From Pelargonium cotyledonis (Eukaryota; Streptophyta; Magnoliopsida; Geraniales; Geraniaceae), in the NCBI GenBank assembly GCA_036897625.1, contig JAYMTA010001058.1, positions 1-22,096 on the forward strand: 22,096 nucleotides of DNA, read 5' to 3'. The translations under genes and the position numbers were made by a program. Shown here in pieces: positions 8,464 through 19,259 of this stretch (position 1 is the first letter of the stretch; the number at the start of each line of letters is the position of its first letter). The notes under the pieces are model-generated. The model saw nothing but the letters and a program-made list of their open reading frames with translations, was not told the DNA's origin and made no database searches.

Positions 8464-11400
8464 TTATAGAGAATTGTCAAATCCTTCTGAGTCTTGAGCA
8501 AGGGACTCGAGCATGCTTATGACTTCAGCTGGTTCGTCCAAATAATATTTAGCTTTGCTTGGCTTTTGTCCAACTGTGCAAGCAAAAACTGAAGTGTTAG
8601 CCGAAAGAATGTTCCTTGACATTGCATTACCGATTGTTTCAAACATGTCCTCATCAGATCGGTCATCGCCAATACACAACACGAAATCAGCTTGTTTTCC
8701 TTTCTCAGCCATTGATGTGAAAATCTTCTCTGCAATGAAGCCTTTGCTAACTCCCTGGGAAAATGGAAACCCAAAATAAATCCTCTAAAATGTGAGCACG
8801 GGCAAACACAATCAATTTCTTTATAATAAATAAAAAAGGAGAAAGAAGACGTATATATACCTGAGGCTTAATTTCTACAATGAAGTGACCACTCTTAACA
8901 GCAACAGGTTCATTGGCTAAAACACTCTCTAGATGATCTAGCATCTCTTTTGCCTGAGAAGACCCAAAGCCTGGATCTGCATCCCGGTATTGCCAGACCA
9001 AAGCACTTTCCTTAGTTTCAATGGAAGAACCATCAGTAGCTTCGGTGTACAATCTCATAACAGGCTCAGCAATCTGCATCCACCCAAATTCAGAGCTCTT
9101 GCCACAGGTTTCCCATTCCTCATTTTTTGTCCACCTATAATGTTGCATGCATCACAAACATTAGAAATCAAAGTATAGCACAAAATGAGTTCTAGCGTGA
9201 ACATACGACAATTCAGGATGTAGAGGTAGAAGTACAGCCCAACATCTTAATCTGAGTTAATTTTATTCCATCTCTGGTGATGCACACGTCAAACTGTTTC
9301 CATATGGATTCATCATAAGCAAGTACACGAGACACCTACCTAAGCCGTCGGGAAGCATTTTTAGAGGCTTTTATACACAGTCAAAACTAATCAGAGAAAA
9401 TCCATCATCCAGCCATGTGACTGTACATGCAGACAAAACACACATTGCCTAACCTTTAGCATACTTTTAAGTTGCGATTCAATTTGGCTCCCCAATCTTT
9501 AAATAGATATTCTCTTTTATATTCAACATCCATATCTGTAATCAAGGGACAACCTTTAAATATACAAGGTTTTAATATAGGTAACTTCCATCTTGTACTG
9601 AATAGGTGCTAGTAAAACCACCTGCCAAAAATATAATAAAATGGGGAAGGAAAGGGAAAGACATAGTAGAGAAGCCCACCTTATGAAGTAGCCATGTTCT
9701 GCTGCAATTCCAAGCCTGTTGCAGGGAGAAAACCACTTGCTTAAGCTGTCCCTGCCTCTTCCACTCACAATAAAAACTGTATTTTTCTGGTCCTCGCAAA
9801 GTGTATTCAGAATTGAGATAACCTCTTGACTGGGAGTCTTGTAGATAGAGTTTTGAGGCATCACGGTGCCATCATAATCCAATAGTATTGCCCTGCTTTT
9901 GGCTGTTCTGTAAGCTGAATCAATAGCATCTATTGAAAGCTTTTTGAAATTAGGGTCAAGTGCCACAACTCTGAACCCAAAGCTGAAACCGATTCCCCAA
10001 CATCTTCTCCTAAAATGATCTGCACAAGTTCTCTCCATGTCTTGCAAGAAACTACGCGCCCAATAGGCCACATCATGGGTGCTAACATATCGATAGTGCT
10101 TCTCATGCCGTAACTGTTTCTCTGTGTCGCATGTTGATATAGCCTCATTCATTGCCGTAGCAGTTGCTTCAACATTCCATGGGTTCACACGGATTGCCCC
10201 ACTGAGTGAAGGAGAACAACCAATAAATTCGGATACCACTATCATGCTTTCCTTTGGCACACTCGTATCTGAACCAGATATTCCCTGTCTACAGACAATG
10301 TATTCATAAGGTATAAGGTTCATCCCGTCCCTTACAGCAGTGACAACAACACACTGAGCTATGCTGTAATAGGCAACTCTTTCACTAAATGAAACTGGCC
10401 TGTCTATAAAAATTATAGGTTCATACCCAGGCTTTCCATATTCTCCATTGACCCTATCGCAGATTTCCTGTATTTCAGCCCGTCTTTCTTCTAAATCTAT
10501 CCCCTTCCCTCTTGCAGGGTTTACAATCTGGACCAATACGGCAGTTCCTTGCCATGATTGGTGTTGCTTCAGCATATGCTCCATTGCCAAAAGCTTCAAA
10601 TTAATACCTTTGAAAATATCCATATCATCGACACCAAGCAACACTATTTTCCCCTCAAATTGTCGTCTGAGCTCCATAATCCTGCTTCCCTCAACTGCAA
10701 TTTTTATCTCTGATTCAATCTGACCCATGTGAACCCCAACTGGCATAATCTTTATCCCAACAGTCCTTCCATAATATTCCAACCCAATGTAGCCTCTCTT
10801 CGACTCATACTCCAATCCCAACATCCTACTGCAACAAGAGAGGAAATGTCTTGCATAATCAAAGGTGTGGAACCCAATAAGATCACAGTTTAGAAGAGCC
10901 CTAAGAATTTCTTCTCTGACAGGAAGAGTCCTGTAGATCTCAGATGATGGAAATGGACTGTGAAGGAAAAAACCCATCCTTACTCGATTAAAGCGTCTTC
11001 TCAAGAATGTTGGCAGTACCATCAAATGATAATCATGAATCCAAATATAATCCTCCTCTGGGTTGATCACCTCAACCACTCTTTGGAAAAACAACTTATT
11101 AGCTGACACATAAGACTCCCACAAAGATCGATCAAAACGGCCTCCAAGATCAGCAGAGAATGGCAACATGTAATGGAAAAGTGGCCATAGTTGCCTCTTG
11201 CAGAAGCCATCATAAAACCTATCATAAATGTCGGGTGGCAGAAAAGTAGGAACACAATTAAAGTTATCCAACAGAGTCTGTGACACATCATCCTGCTCCT
11301 TTGGATCAACATCCACCTTCAATGAGCCAACGTAAAGAACCTCCATATCTTGAGGAAAACCATCCTTCAGCCGCAAAAGAATTGAATCATCGTTCCAACT

Positions 11401-11661
11401 GAAACTCCACTCTTTAGTATCTGGATTTCGCTTCGCTTTCAAAGGAAGCTGATTTGCTACTAAAATCATCCTATCAGAAGAAACTGATGACGGGTTATCA
11501 GATGATACACTGTCTGCCTTATCATCATCCAGATCCGCCACATGCCCTGGAACCGTCATTACCCTTGGAAGCAGCTGCCTTAGTGGCCTCCCTTCATTCT
11601 CCATTGCAGGGAAATTCCCTGACGCCAAATCCAAGAGATTGGTATACGATCTGGACATCAT
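8464..11661 (-). CDS. TPS: Class II trehalose-6-phosphate synthase/phosphatase-like protein (TPS8-10 type)
   Basis: The coding exons are 11661..9680, 9134..8861 and 8754..8464, with GT-AG introns of 545 and 106 bp. They total 2547 nt, or 848 residues. The start is the first of two ATGs (MMSRSYTNLLDLASG), the usual class II N-terminus, followed by PRVMTVPG. A glycosyltransferase 20 domain spans about residues 64-545: HDYHLMVLP at 209-217, RDGMNL at 444-449. The sugar-nucleotide loop reads VDDMDIFKG (344-352), where active synthases have an Arg like the one in E. coli OtsA (VERLDYSKG); this is the class II pattern. A TPP-like domain follows with DYDGT (595-599), SGR (633-635), GVSKG (753-757) and GDDRSDED (781-788), so its phosphatase motifs are intact. 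Class II TPS proteins are thought to be regulatory, cytosolic, SnRK1- and 14-3-3-linked, rather than clear synthases. The paralog group (8, 9 or 10) is not resolved. Confidence 0.96.
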
Positions 11662-11697
11662 CTTTAACCCCTTCAAATTATTACAAAACCCCTTGGT

Positions 11698-12525
11698 CTG
11701 AAAGTAAGCAGTTTATTCAAACAAACTGCACAAAATCCAAAAGTTTCATATTTAGCAATAGAACCGAGCAAAGCCCTACTTAACCAACAAAACAAAATCT
11801 CCTGTCAAGTCACAATAGCACAACCAAATCCATGAAACATATCAGGGTCAAGCATCACATAATGCAGTGATAATTATAAAAGAACCCCCATAAAGTTTAT
11901 ACCACAATGCATTACAAGTACAAAAACAAAAACAGTACTGACACCTAGCTCCCAAAGGATATAAACAAACAAAATGACAAGTGTATAATAATTTCCACAG
12001 ATATCCCAAAATGCAAAATGCCAAAATTTATATTCCTTCAAAATGGATTTTATTGGATCACACAATCTCAAACCAGAGTCAACCATTACACAATGTAGTG
12101 AAAATTAAAGAACAAAAACTGCCCAAAATAACAATATCAGATTCCAATGCACTCTGATCAGTGAAAATCACAGAAAGAACTGACATTTCCAAAATAAAAA
12201 ATGCAAGAAATTGCTGACACATTCATTTCCAGAAATTGCAATCAATTTGGGTTTTTATCACACAAACTGCTTAAGAATCCCAGAGAAACAAAAACCCTAA
12301 CACTGAATTCCAAGATCAAACACAAGAACATCAAAATTACAATCAAGCATTGTGCAAATTCAAACAAAATCAAACGTATCCAGTTCAGAAAACCAGAACC
12401 AAAACGACACCCCTCATCGTTAAACACTGAAACGACCAATCTAAACCGCGCCCAGATCCTAAAAACGCTAAAGAACAATGTATCAATTACGATTCAAAAC
12501 AACAAAAATTGAATGTGAAACTAAC
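11698..12525 (-). other. Leader (5' UTR) intron of the TPS gene
   Basis: On the - strand, CAGAG|GTTAG at 12526/12525 is a good donor and TTACTTTCAG| at 11698 a good acceptor. This leaves a short leader exon (about 12605-12526) and 36 bases before the ATG. The spliced leader has no upstream ATG. The 828-bp intron is AT-rich and has no convincing coding sequence. A long leader intron is common in class II TPS genes and often raises expression. Confidence 0.7.
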
Positions 12526-12634
12526 CTCTGTAACTGAAGAATTGGAACAATGAGGACTGAATCTTTATTGTTTTACACAGTACCGATCCTTCGTAGCCAA
12601 ATTGCCAAATGAATTTCTAGGGTTTCTTCTATAC

Positions 12635-12641
12635 ATTTATA
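12635..12641 (-). promoter_or_regulatory. Probable TATA box of the TPS gene
   Basis: TATAAAT on the - strand within gatgtataaatgtat. It places transcription start near 12605, just upstream of gaaaccctagaaattc and the leader donor site. Confidence 0.55.
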
Positions 12642-12834
12642 CATCACAATATCATCTTCATCATCCTCTCAAACGTAAAACAGCCAAGTCCGGGATTTTA
12701 TGAATATTCGCATAATTGTAATACATTAATTGGCTTAATTAAACAAAAATATGCATAATTAATTAATTTAATTAATTGGACATTTATCCACCGTTGATCT
12801 GTCCCAATCCTGTGGGTCTTACGGGATATTCACG

Positions 12835-13270
12835 GTGGGCCCCCAAAATCCAGTTTATGATCAACGTTCTACAGTCGATAGATCATTTTTTTAGCATGTT
12901 GATGCAGATCTGGCCGTTGATATTAGCACGTGACGGAAGAAAAATGGCCAATGAGGCTCCAGCAGTGACCCGGAGCTGTACTGTGACGGTAACGTTATTG
13001 CTGCTTTTATAAGATATTGGATAAGGTTTGCCAGCCGACTTTGCAAGAGAACCAGCTGGCGCTACGCGAGGATTGGTCAGCATTGGACACGCGCGTGTTG
13101 GGGGAGAGACACGTGGGATCGATTAGGCTGTCAGTGAGGCGCGTCAACGAGTCGGGGCGTGTTGGTTATTGCTAGGCGGACCAATAAGAGAGAGATGACA
13201 ATTATATGCCAGTTGGATTTTGGGGCCCACAATTTACAATGGCAGTTGGTGGGCCCGGTAGTTGACGTCA
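12835..13270 (-). promoter_or_regulatory. TPS upstream region with TCP, G-box and TGACGTCA sites
   Basis: Three octamers GTGGGCCC/GGGCCCAC lie at 12835-12842, 13223-13230 and 13249-13256 and match the TCP-factor consensus GGNCCCAC. CACGTG G-boxes lie at 12927-12932 and 13110-13115, the second in an ABRE-like ACACGTGG context. TGACGTCA, a bZIP/TGA palindrome, lies at 13263-13270. This GC-richer block is about 230-665 bases upstream of the inferred TPS start. The motifs are exact; their use is inferred. Confidence 0.55.
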
Positions 13271-13300
13271 CCTGGTAAGGTGTGTATTGTTTTATAACCC

Positions 13301-14520
13301 TAAATCAAAATAGGTGGAGAAGGCTCGCCTCTTCTAACTTTAAATCAAACTTCATCCAATGCAATAAAAGTTAAAATTAAGACATTTTTATAAGATGTGT
13401 ATTTTAATCATTACGTCATATTTTAATAGGCTGTTTGAGTCACATTTTAAGTTAGTATAAAATGTAAACGTGTACAAATTTTCTTGATTTGATCCGACAA
13501 TTTGTCAGATTATTTTTGGATCATATTGAATTTATACGACCATAAACTCATATCTAAATTGTAAGCTTTAATTTATTCTATACTAAAAATTACAATTACA
13601 GGTCGAGTCAAATATTATCGTGAAAAGTAAAAAATACGTCTTATCTAATTTACATCCATCCAAAATAAACTTTAAGATATGGTAATTGAATATCTCCAAG
13701 ATTCCAAGGGCCAGCTAGTGTGAACCAAGAATGGGAATTTAATTATTTGTCACCAATTTGTGTAAATAGATGTCATGGGCATGGCAACAAATTGTCTTGT
13801 TGTCTAAAGTCATATACCTTAGTGTGGCTCCCAACAAATATGAACTGTGTCATGGTTTTTTGTTCCATCAACCTATAACTATATAATTGAGGCATAGAAC
13901 ATGAAACAAAAAGTGGTAGATGGTTGAAACATGAGAGTAGGTTGAAATCATAAATAGTACTGTATTTTTTTTTTTGTCAATTTGTTTTTCAAACATTCTT
14001 AAAAGAATTATAAAAGTATTGTGAATTTTTCTTCTAGTCAAGTTTTATTCAATTTATTTGAATAGTGATACACTCATTTTCATGTTTGAAATAAAATTTT
14101 GAGTACACATTTGGATTTATTGTCAATGATGTACCGAAACTTCGACTCTACCGTGCCAAATTTGGATCAAGACCCTTAGACTTAGAAATGTTTTATTCTA
14201 ACATGGGAACAAAAATTACTAACATATTGAGTCAAGTTCAACCTAAAGTCGAATTGGCCAACTATAATTTAATAACAACTTTTTTATACATAAAATTTGT
14301 GACAAATATTATTGCTCTAAACAAAAATAATTAACAGTTTCAATTTAAAACCTAATCAACAATTTTAAATGTTGAGCCTTGAATATTATCATGGAATAAC
14401 TAATAATATATCTTGAATCAAAGCAAATAATTCAAAGAAGAAACGGAAAGAATATATAATGTGAGGCTGTGTTGAGACCGTTGATATCGTTTACCATTTA
14501 TTTTCATTTTCCGAACTTTT
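13301..14520. other. Intergenic AT-rich DNA
   Basis: No open frame, RNA gene or terminal-repeat element is recognised here. It separates the divergent TPS (-) and RAB (+) genes. Confidence 0.6.
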
Positions 14521-14748
14521 GCTACTATTGCTTAACTTTTCTATGACTCACCATCGGTTCCACTACCACAGTCCAATCTCCAAAACCAACCAAAGTGACC
14601 AACTTTGAATAAAATCCTAAAAAGACAATAAAACCCATCTCTCTCTCTTGCTTCCTTGAAATTCTCGAACCTCTCCGACCCAAAACGGCAGCATATTTGC
14701 TCCTCTCTGGTCTCTGCAAGGTTCAGTAGCCGAGACAACAAGAGAGGC
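14521..14748 (+). promoter_or_regulatory. Probable leader and core promoter of the RAB gene
   Basis: This region upstream of the RAB ATG includes a pyrimidine-rich tract (ctctctctcttgcttcc, about 14639-14655), often found near plant transcription starts, and ccaaaacggcag near 14681. No clear TATA box was found. Confidence 0.35.
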
Positions 14749-16760
14749 ATGTCAGGGTACAGACCTGATGACGAGTACGATTACTTGTTCAAGCTGGTTC
14801 TGATTGGGGACTCTGGTGTGGGCAAATCCAACTTGCTCTCCAGGTTTGCGAGGAACGAGTTTCACTTGGAGTCCAAGTCCACTATTGGGGTTGAGTTTGC
14901 TACCAAGAGCAAGACTATTGATGGGAAGGTCGTCAAGGCCCAGATTTGGGACACTGCTGGTCAAGAAAGGTATGGTTTTTGGCTTCCGACCCTTCTCTGG
15001 ACTGTTGTATTGAAGTGGGTTTTGATTGTTTTAGTGTGAATTTTGATGGGTTTGTGAGTTTTTTGTTAAAGTTTCAAACTTTATGATATGGGTTTTGATA
15101 GATAACTAGATATGTATGGTTGAGTTGTTGAAATGATATGGATTTGTGGGTTGGGAGCAGAGTCTGTTTTTGTTCAATCAAGGGCATATGGTATGGTATT
15201 TGGGTTTGAAATTCTGATGAGATACATCTAAGACCATGAGAAAAGTTTTTCTTTTCTTCTTCTGATTCCCTTAATTTCTAGGTTTTATGATGAATGATGA
15301 TCTAATTCCAAATTGGTAAAGTTTTGGTGATATGGATAATTTGATAGCTATGTGAGGTCAAGACTCAAGAGAGTTGGTGATCAGTGGTCTTCATATTTAT
15401 TTGGAAGTTATGATGAATTTTTATATGTGGTTTCATGGGTTGTGAACTTGTGATGTGTTTGATATCATTTTTGTTCTTACTAGTTTCAAATTTGAGGGAG
15501 TCTTTGATTGCTTAGTGATCCTTTGTGCTTTATGGGATTAGACTAGTTGAGCTCAATTGTTAATCTGTTCACAAATAGGCATGGTGATGTAGAAGTATCA
15601 ATTCTGGTCACTTTTTTAAATTGAATCATATCAGCTTGCTTGCCCTGTAAACTTCAATTGGTTGGATGAATGATGACATAGCATTGTTACGATTCTTTCA
15701 ATCACTGCCATTTGAAACTAAATTTCCTCTTTCCCTTTTCAAAACAGTCTTTTGCAAAAACCTTAGAATTTTTCTTCGAACTCATCACATCCTTAAGTTA
15801 CTGTCTTCCGTACGTTGTTTGGGCCTGTTGATGGATATGAATTATCACTGCAAGTGGTTGTGTGTTGTATTCAAAAGGAAGCCATCATAAAAATGATTGC
15901 ACATGTGTATGTGGTTTTTCTTTTGAATCTCTCTCAATTTAAGAATCATTCTTTGCAAATTACAACACATGAGAATCATCAATTTAATTTGACCTGGCAT
16001 ATTTTGTTCAGTAATTGAATAAAATTTATAAATATCAAACTCTGTCCAATATGTTTAGATATTTGTCCAATACAGACACTTATAGCGAGGTCGAATTGTC
16101 TACTAGTGCCACAGAATATTAAGTGGCCTACGCATCATAGCTGTATTTTGTTCAAACTAGAACAACAATTATGCTCTCATTCACATTGATCCAATAAGTT
16201 TTTGATTCCTCCATTTTCGTCGTTATGATCAGACTGTTTTAAGCGCTATCCCCTTGAAGATTGTATAGTTACAAATAACATGTGGCATTTAGTTTCTGAG
16301 CATGGTGTTCTGATTCATTAGGTACCGTGCCATCACCAGTGCTTACTACAGAGGAGCGGTTGGCGCTCTATTAGTGTATGATGTCACGCGACGCGCAACA
16401 TTCGAGAATGTAGCGAGATGGTTGAAGGAGCTGAGGGAGCATACGGATCCCAACATGGTTGTGATGCTCCTAGGCAACAAGTCTGATCTGCGCCACCTTG
16501 TGGCTGTTTCACCGGAAGATGGAAAATCCTATGCTGAGAGAGAGTCTCTCTACTTCATGGAAACATCTGCACTTGAAGCAACAAATGTGGAAAATGCATT
16601 TTCGGAAGTGCTGAACCAAATTTACCGTATTGTGAGCAAGAAGCCGGTTGAGGCGGGCAATGGTAACAGAAATGCTTCAGCTCTTCCATCAAAGGGACAG
16701 ACAATAAATGTCAAAGAAGATGGATCTTTTTTGAAGAGAATTGGATGCTGCTCAAACTAG
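14749..16760 (+). CDS. RABA1: RAB11-type small GTPase, RABA1 subgroup
   Basis: The exons are 14749..14969 and 16322..16760, joined by a 1352-bp GT-AG intron that splits the Arg codon of AGQER, the usual intron site in plant RABA genes. The product has 219 residues. It shows the complete GTPase motif set: GDSGVGKS (P-loop, 20-27), effector region STIGVEF (44-50), WDTAGQE (67-73), NKSD (126-129) and ETSAL (154-158). The C-terminal CCSN tail carries the paired cysteines for geranylgeranylation. YDYLFK at the start, RHL after NKSD and GQTINV near the end place it in RABA1. Members act at the trans-Golgi network and recycling endosome and in delivery to the plasma membrane or cell plate. The ATG at 14749 ([15 protein letters not shown]) is the family start. 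The exact RABA1 letter (a-i) cannot be given. Confidence 0.96.
14970..16321 (+). other. RABA1 intron
   Basis: It has a donor at AAG|GTATGG and an acceptor at ATTAG|GTACC. The 1352 bp are AT-rich with no nested element or gene that I can recognise. Confidence 0.9.
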
Positions 16761-17278
16761 GGTTTGGTTTGTCATTTGCTGGTTTTATTATATTTAGAAC
16801 ATGTCATTTCATTGTACATTATACTCTTATTTTGTCAAATATAACATATTTGTGATGAATAAGATAGGTGTGCAATCGAGTCGAGTCAAGATAATTCGAC
16901 GAGTTGCTAGAACTTGTAATGACATCTATATAGATTTTTGTTTTTAGCATATATAAAGCGAGAGAAGTTAATCTATGCGTGTTAACTTTGATGATATACT
17001 CCGAGTTTATTCTAGAATTGACAATTTGTGTGTTGTAAGACTCGACACTAACATGATATGTTTAGTGCTTATAATCAATTCTGAAATATTATTTTTGTTT
17101 TTTTTTTTTATAATTTCATGTACGAAATTATTGATCCAAAAAATATTACAATAAATGAAGCGCATACAAATTTTTCAGCATCACGTGTCTCAGTGTACGT
17201 CGCCGTTTTTGTGATTCATATGGAGTATAGAGAACAAAAACCAAAGAGAGGTCCACAGTATTATCCTGTACTGCCCAT
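16761..17278. other. Convergent 3' region between the RAB and WRKY genes
   Basis: Both genes end into this 518-bp stretch. A near-canonical poly(A) signal for RAB may be aataag near 16858. No further feature is supported. Confidence 0.5.
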
Positions 17279-18941
17279 TCAGGATATCGCGCTTAAACTA
17301 CACCGCCTGTCCTGCGCGTCAGGCCCTACAACGCTTCGCCGGAAAACCATCGAATACTCCGGCAACTCTTCTAGATCGGCGAAAAACGATTCCTCCTCGT
17401 CTTCTCTGGCCGACAACAGCACCATCGACACGTCATCTTCCTTGCAGCCACTTGCGGCGCAGAGTGGGCTGTGGAGCAGTGACGTGGACGTGACGTCGGT
17501 GAGCCAGCCGAACTCGGACGAGGCGAGGACCGGCGAGTCGTCGTCGAGTTGAGCGAACCTGTCGTCGGAGAGTACCTCGAGGTCCTCGGGCGGGAATCTG
17601 GAGGGAGGAGAGGAAGAGCTCGTCGGAGAAGGCGTAGTGATCGCAACGGCGACGGCGACGGGAACAGAGGAATGGTTGTTCTTGGTGGCCGGAGCGGCGT
17701 GGTTGTGATCGCCGGCGTAGGTGACGACGAACATGGTGGGGTCCACGCGACTTCTCTCTACTTGTTTACGCGCTGGACAGGCCTTAGAACTACTGCATCG
17801 ATAATATCCCCTACAAACAAATTAATTAATTAACACATTTCGTTAAACTACTAATATAAATGTGGATTTATTTTTGATAAGCGAGAGATAGCAGGTTCGT
17901 TTTGTAGGTCAGTGTTTCTCACTCCGTGAGAGACGTCACTCTATCAGATGTTAATTCTCTTAAACTCATAACTTCCTTTTCATTCCGTCGACAAAGAGGC
18001 TCGAAACTGAGATCTCAAAAAAAATTCAAAACGTATAAACCAAAAAGAATAAAATGTGGATTATTTATCAAAAATAAAATATAAATGTGGATTATTATCA
18101 TGAATTCATGATAAACAATATGATAATGAGTAAGTTAATTATTTGGATTATTAGCATGATAAACGCGACAATAAAAAGTTTAACGGATATAACACGTGGC
18201 ATTTTACCGGATATATGGGGCACATAAGGAACTAACTATCCTTTATTGGATTCTGCCCCCAAATTTTAAAAACATTTAAATACCCCAAAAAGTCACTTTT
18301 ACCATTTTAGACCTGGAGTTCAGAGCGTGACTCACACGCTCTAATCCTAGCTCACAACTTTCCCAACCACCACGCGCATTCTAGCACAGCCGCCTCTTCG
18401 CTAAAATACGCCTTACATCACCAGCTTCCCTTCGCCGACGGCAACCATCAATAAACTCGCATCTCGTTCACAAATGCACCCCAATTAAGCCCACTAATTT
18501 CATTAATCATTTACAATTATTGAATTCATTTAATATTAATTTGATATATATTTTTACATAAGTCGATTGAAAACAAATAAAATCAATCAATCGATCAAAA
18601 TGAAAATTACGCAAACCTGGGAAAAGGAGAGCCTTTGATGGGTTTCTGTCCGTACTTCCGCCAGGCCCACGAATCGGACGGTGGTGGCGACTCGCCTCTG
18701 CTCTTAGATCCGTCCACGTCACCGATCTGCACCGATACCACCCTCTTCTGTACACTTTGTTTACTGTACGTACAAAAAGTACGGTCACTATTAATTGTAA
18801 TTACACCGAAAAACAAAATAAATAAATAAAAACGGACCTCTTCTTGGTAATGGGCTTTGCTTCGTCGCCGGAGAGGGCGTCTTCGGCGGCTTCGTTTTGG
18901 TTGGATGCGAACGGGTTGGTGTGGAGCCTGCGGCGGTTCAT
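17279..18941 (-). CDS. WRKY: WRKY transcription factor, group IIe (WRKY65/69-like)
   Basis: Three exons, 18941..18838, 18742..18617 and 17810..17279, with introns of 95 and 806 bp, both phase 2, give 762 nt or 253 residues. The second intron splits the Arg in SPFPR|GYYR, the conserved WRKY-domain intron position. The N-terminus is [11 protein letters not shown]. The domain follows [19 protein letters not shown] (invariant WRKYGQK at 62-68). The zinc finger is C82-X5-C88-X23-H112-X-H114, the group II form. [19 protein letters not shown] is typical of WRKY65, 69, 14 and 35. The C-terminal part is acidic and Ser/Glu-rich. WRKY factors bind W-boxes (TTGAC) in the nucleus. Oddity: SSSKAC where most relatives have K-G-C. 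The first intron acceptor (GAAGAG|G) was chosen because it keeps the frame (KKRVVSV), as in relatives. Confidence 0.93.
17854..18093. repeat. Direct repeats bracketing a possible old insertion in WRKY intron 2
   Basis: The word atataaatgtggatt occurs exactly at 17854-17868 and 18079-18093, and a variant (aaaatgtggatt) occurs near 18052. The DNA between is about 180-210 bases. On the - strand it has a B-box-like gtttcgagcctc near 18000, so a 5'-truncated tRNA-type SINE is possible. The repeated word could also be simple local duplication. Confidence 0.3.
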
Positions 18942-19259
18942 AGCTGAGAGAGTCGAGCACCGGGAGTCCGTACGGTGTCGTTTTGGGGGAGAGAGAGGGA
19001 TTTCTGGGTTATAATCAGCGTTGCCGTCGTCAGGTTGTGTAGTTTAATGGGAACGTGCGAGGACAAACGCAATAATATGTTTAGTTATTTGGCTACGATC
19101 TCCTGCGTGTGATCCCATGGTAAGGAGTTTGAAACTTGCTTCAATGCGCTCGATCTTTTGGGCTCTTATAAATTCTACAAAGCCCAACTTTGGCCTTCTA
19201 GCTTTTTGAGGCTCAATTCTTATCTATGATATGGGCATGTAGTTATGATGTCATGATTT
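18942..19259 (-). promoter_or_regulatory. Upstream region and leader of the WRKY gene
   Basis: Upstream of the WRKY ATG on the - strand lie a CT-rich tract (ccctctctctccccc, about 18985-18999) and ccaaaacgacaccg just beyond it. A TATA-like ttataa lies near 19010. The rest shows nothing specific. The ~1.4-kb transposon starts at its distal end. Confidence 0.35.

Noticed and set aside
11662-11676. Upstream extension of the TPS start
   Set aside because: The upstream codon is TTG. The ATG pair at 11661/11658 gives the family N-terminus.
12201-12512. 103-codon open frame on + in the TPS leader intron
   Set aside because: Low-complexity Asn/Lys/Thr-rich translation of an A-rich intron, with no motifs.
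13430-13660. Possible retroelement end in the TPS-RAB intergenic region
   Set aside because: No terminal repeats, target duplication or partner end were found.
14656-14748. In-frame extension upstream of the RAB ATG
   Set aside because: It starts with TTG and does not resemble RABA N-termini. The ATG at 14749 matches the family.
17118-17552. 144-codon open frame on + across the WRKY 3' exon
   Set aside because: It lies antisense to the WRKY exon 3 coding sequence. Its composition is the complement of a Ser/Glu-rich, GC-biased exon, and it shows no domain.
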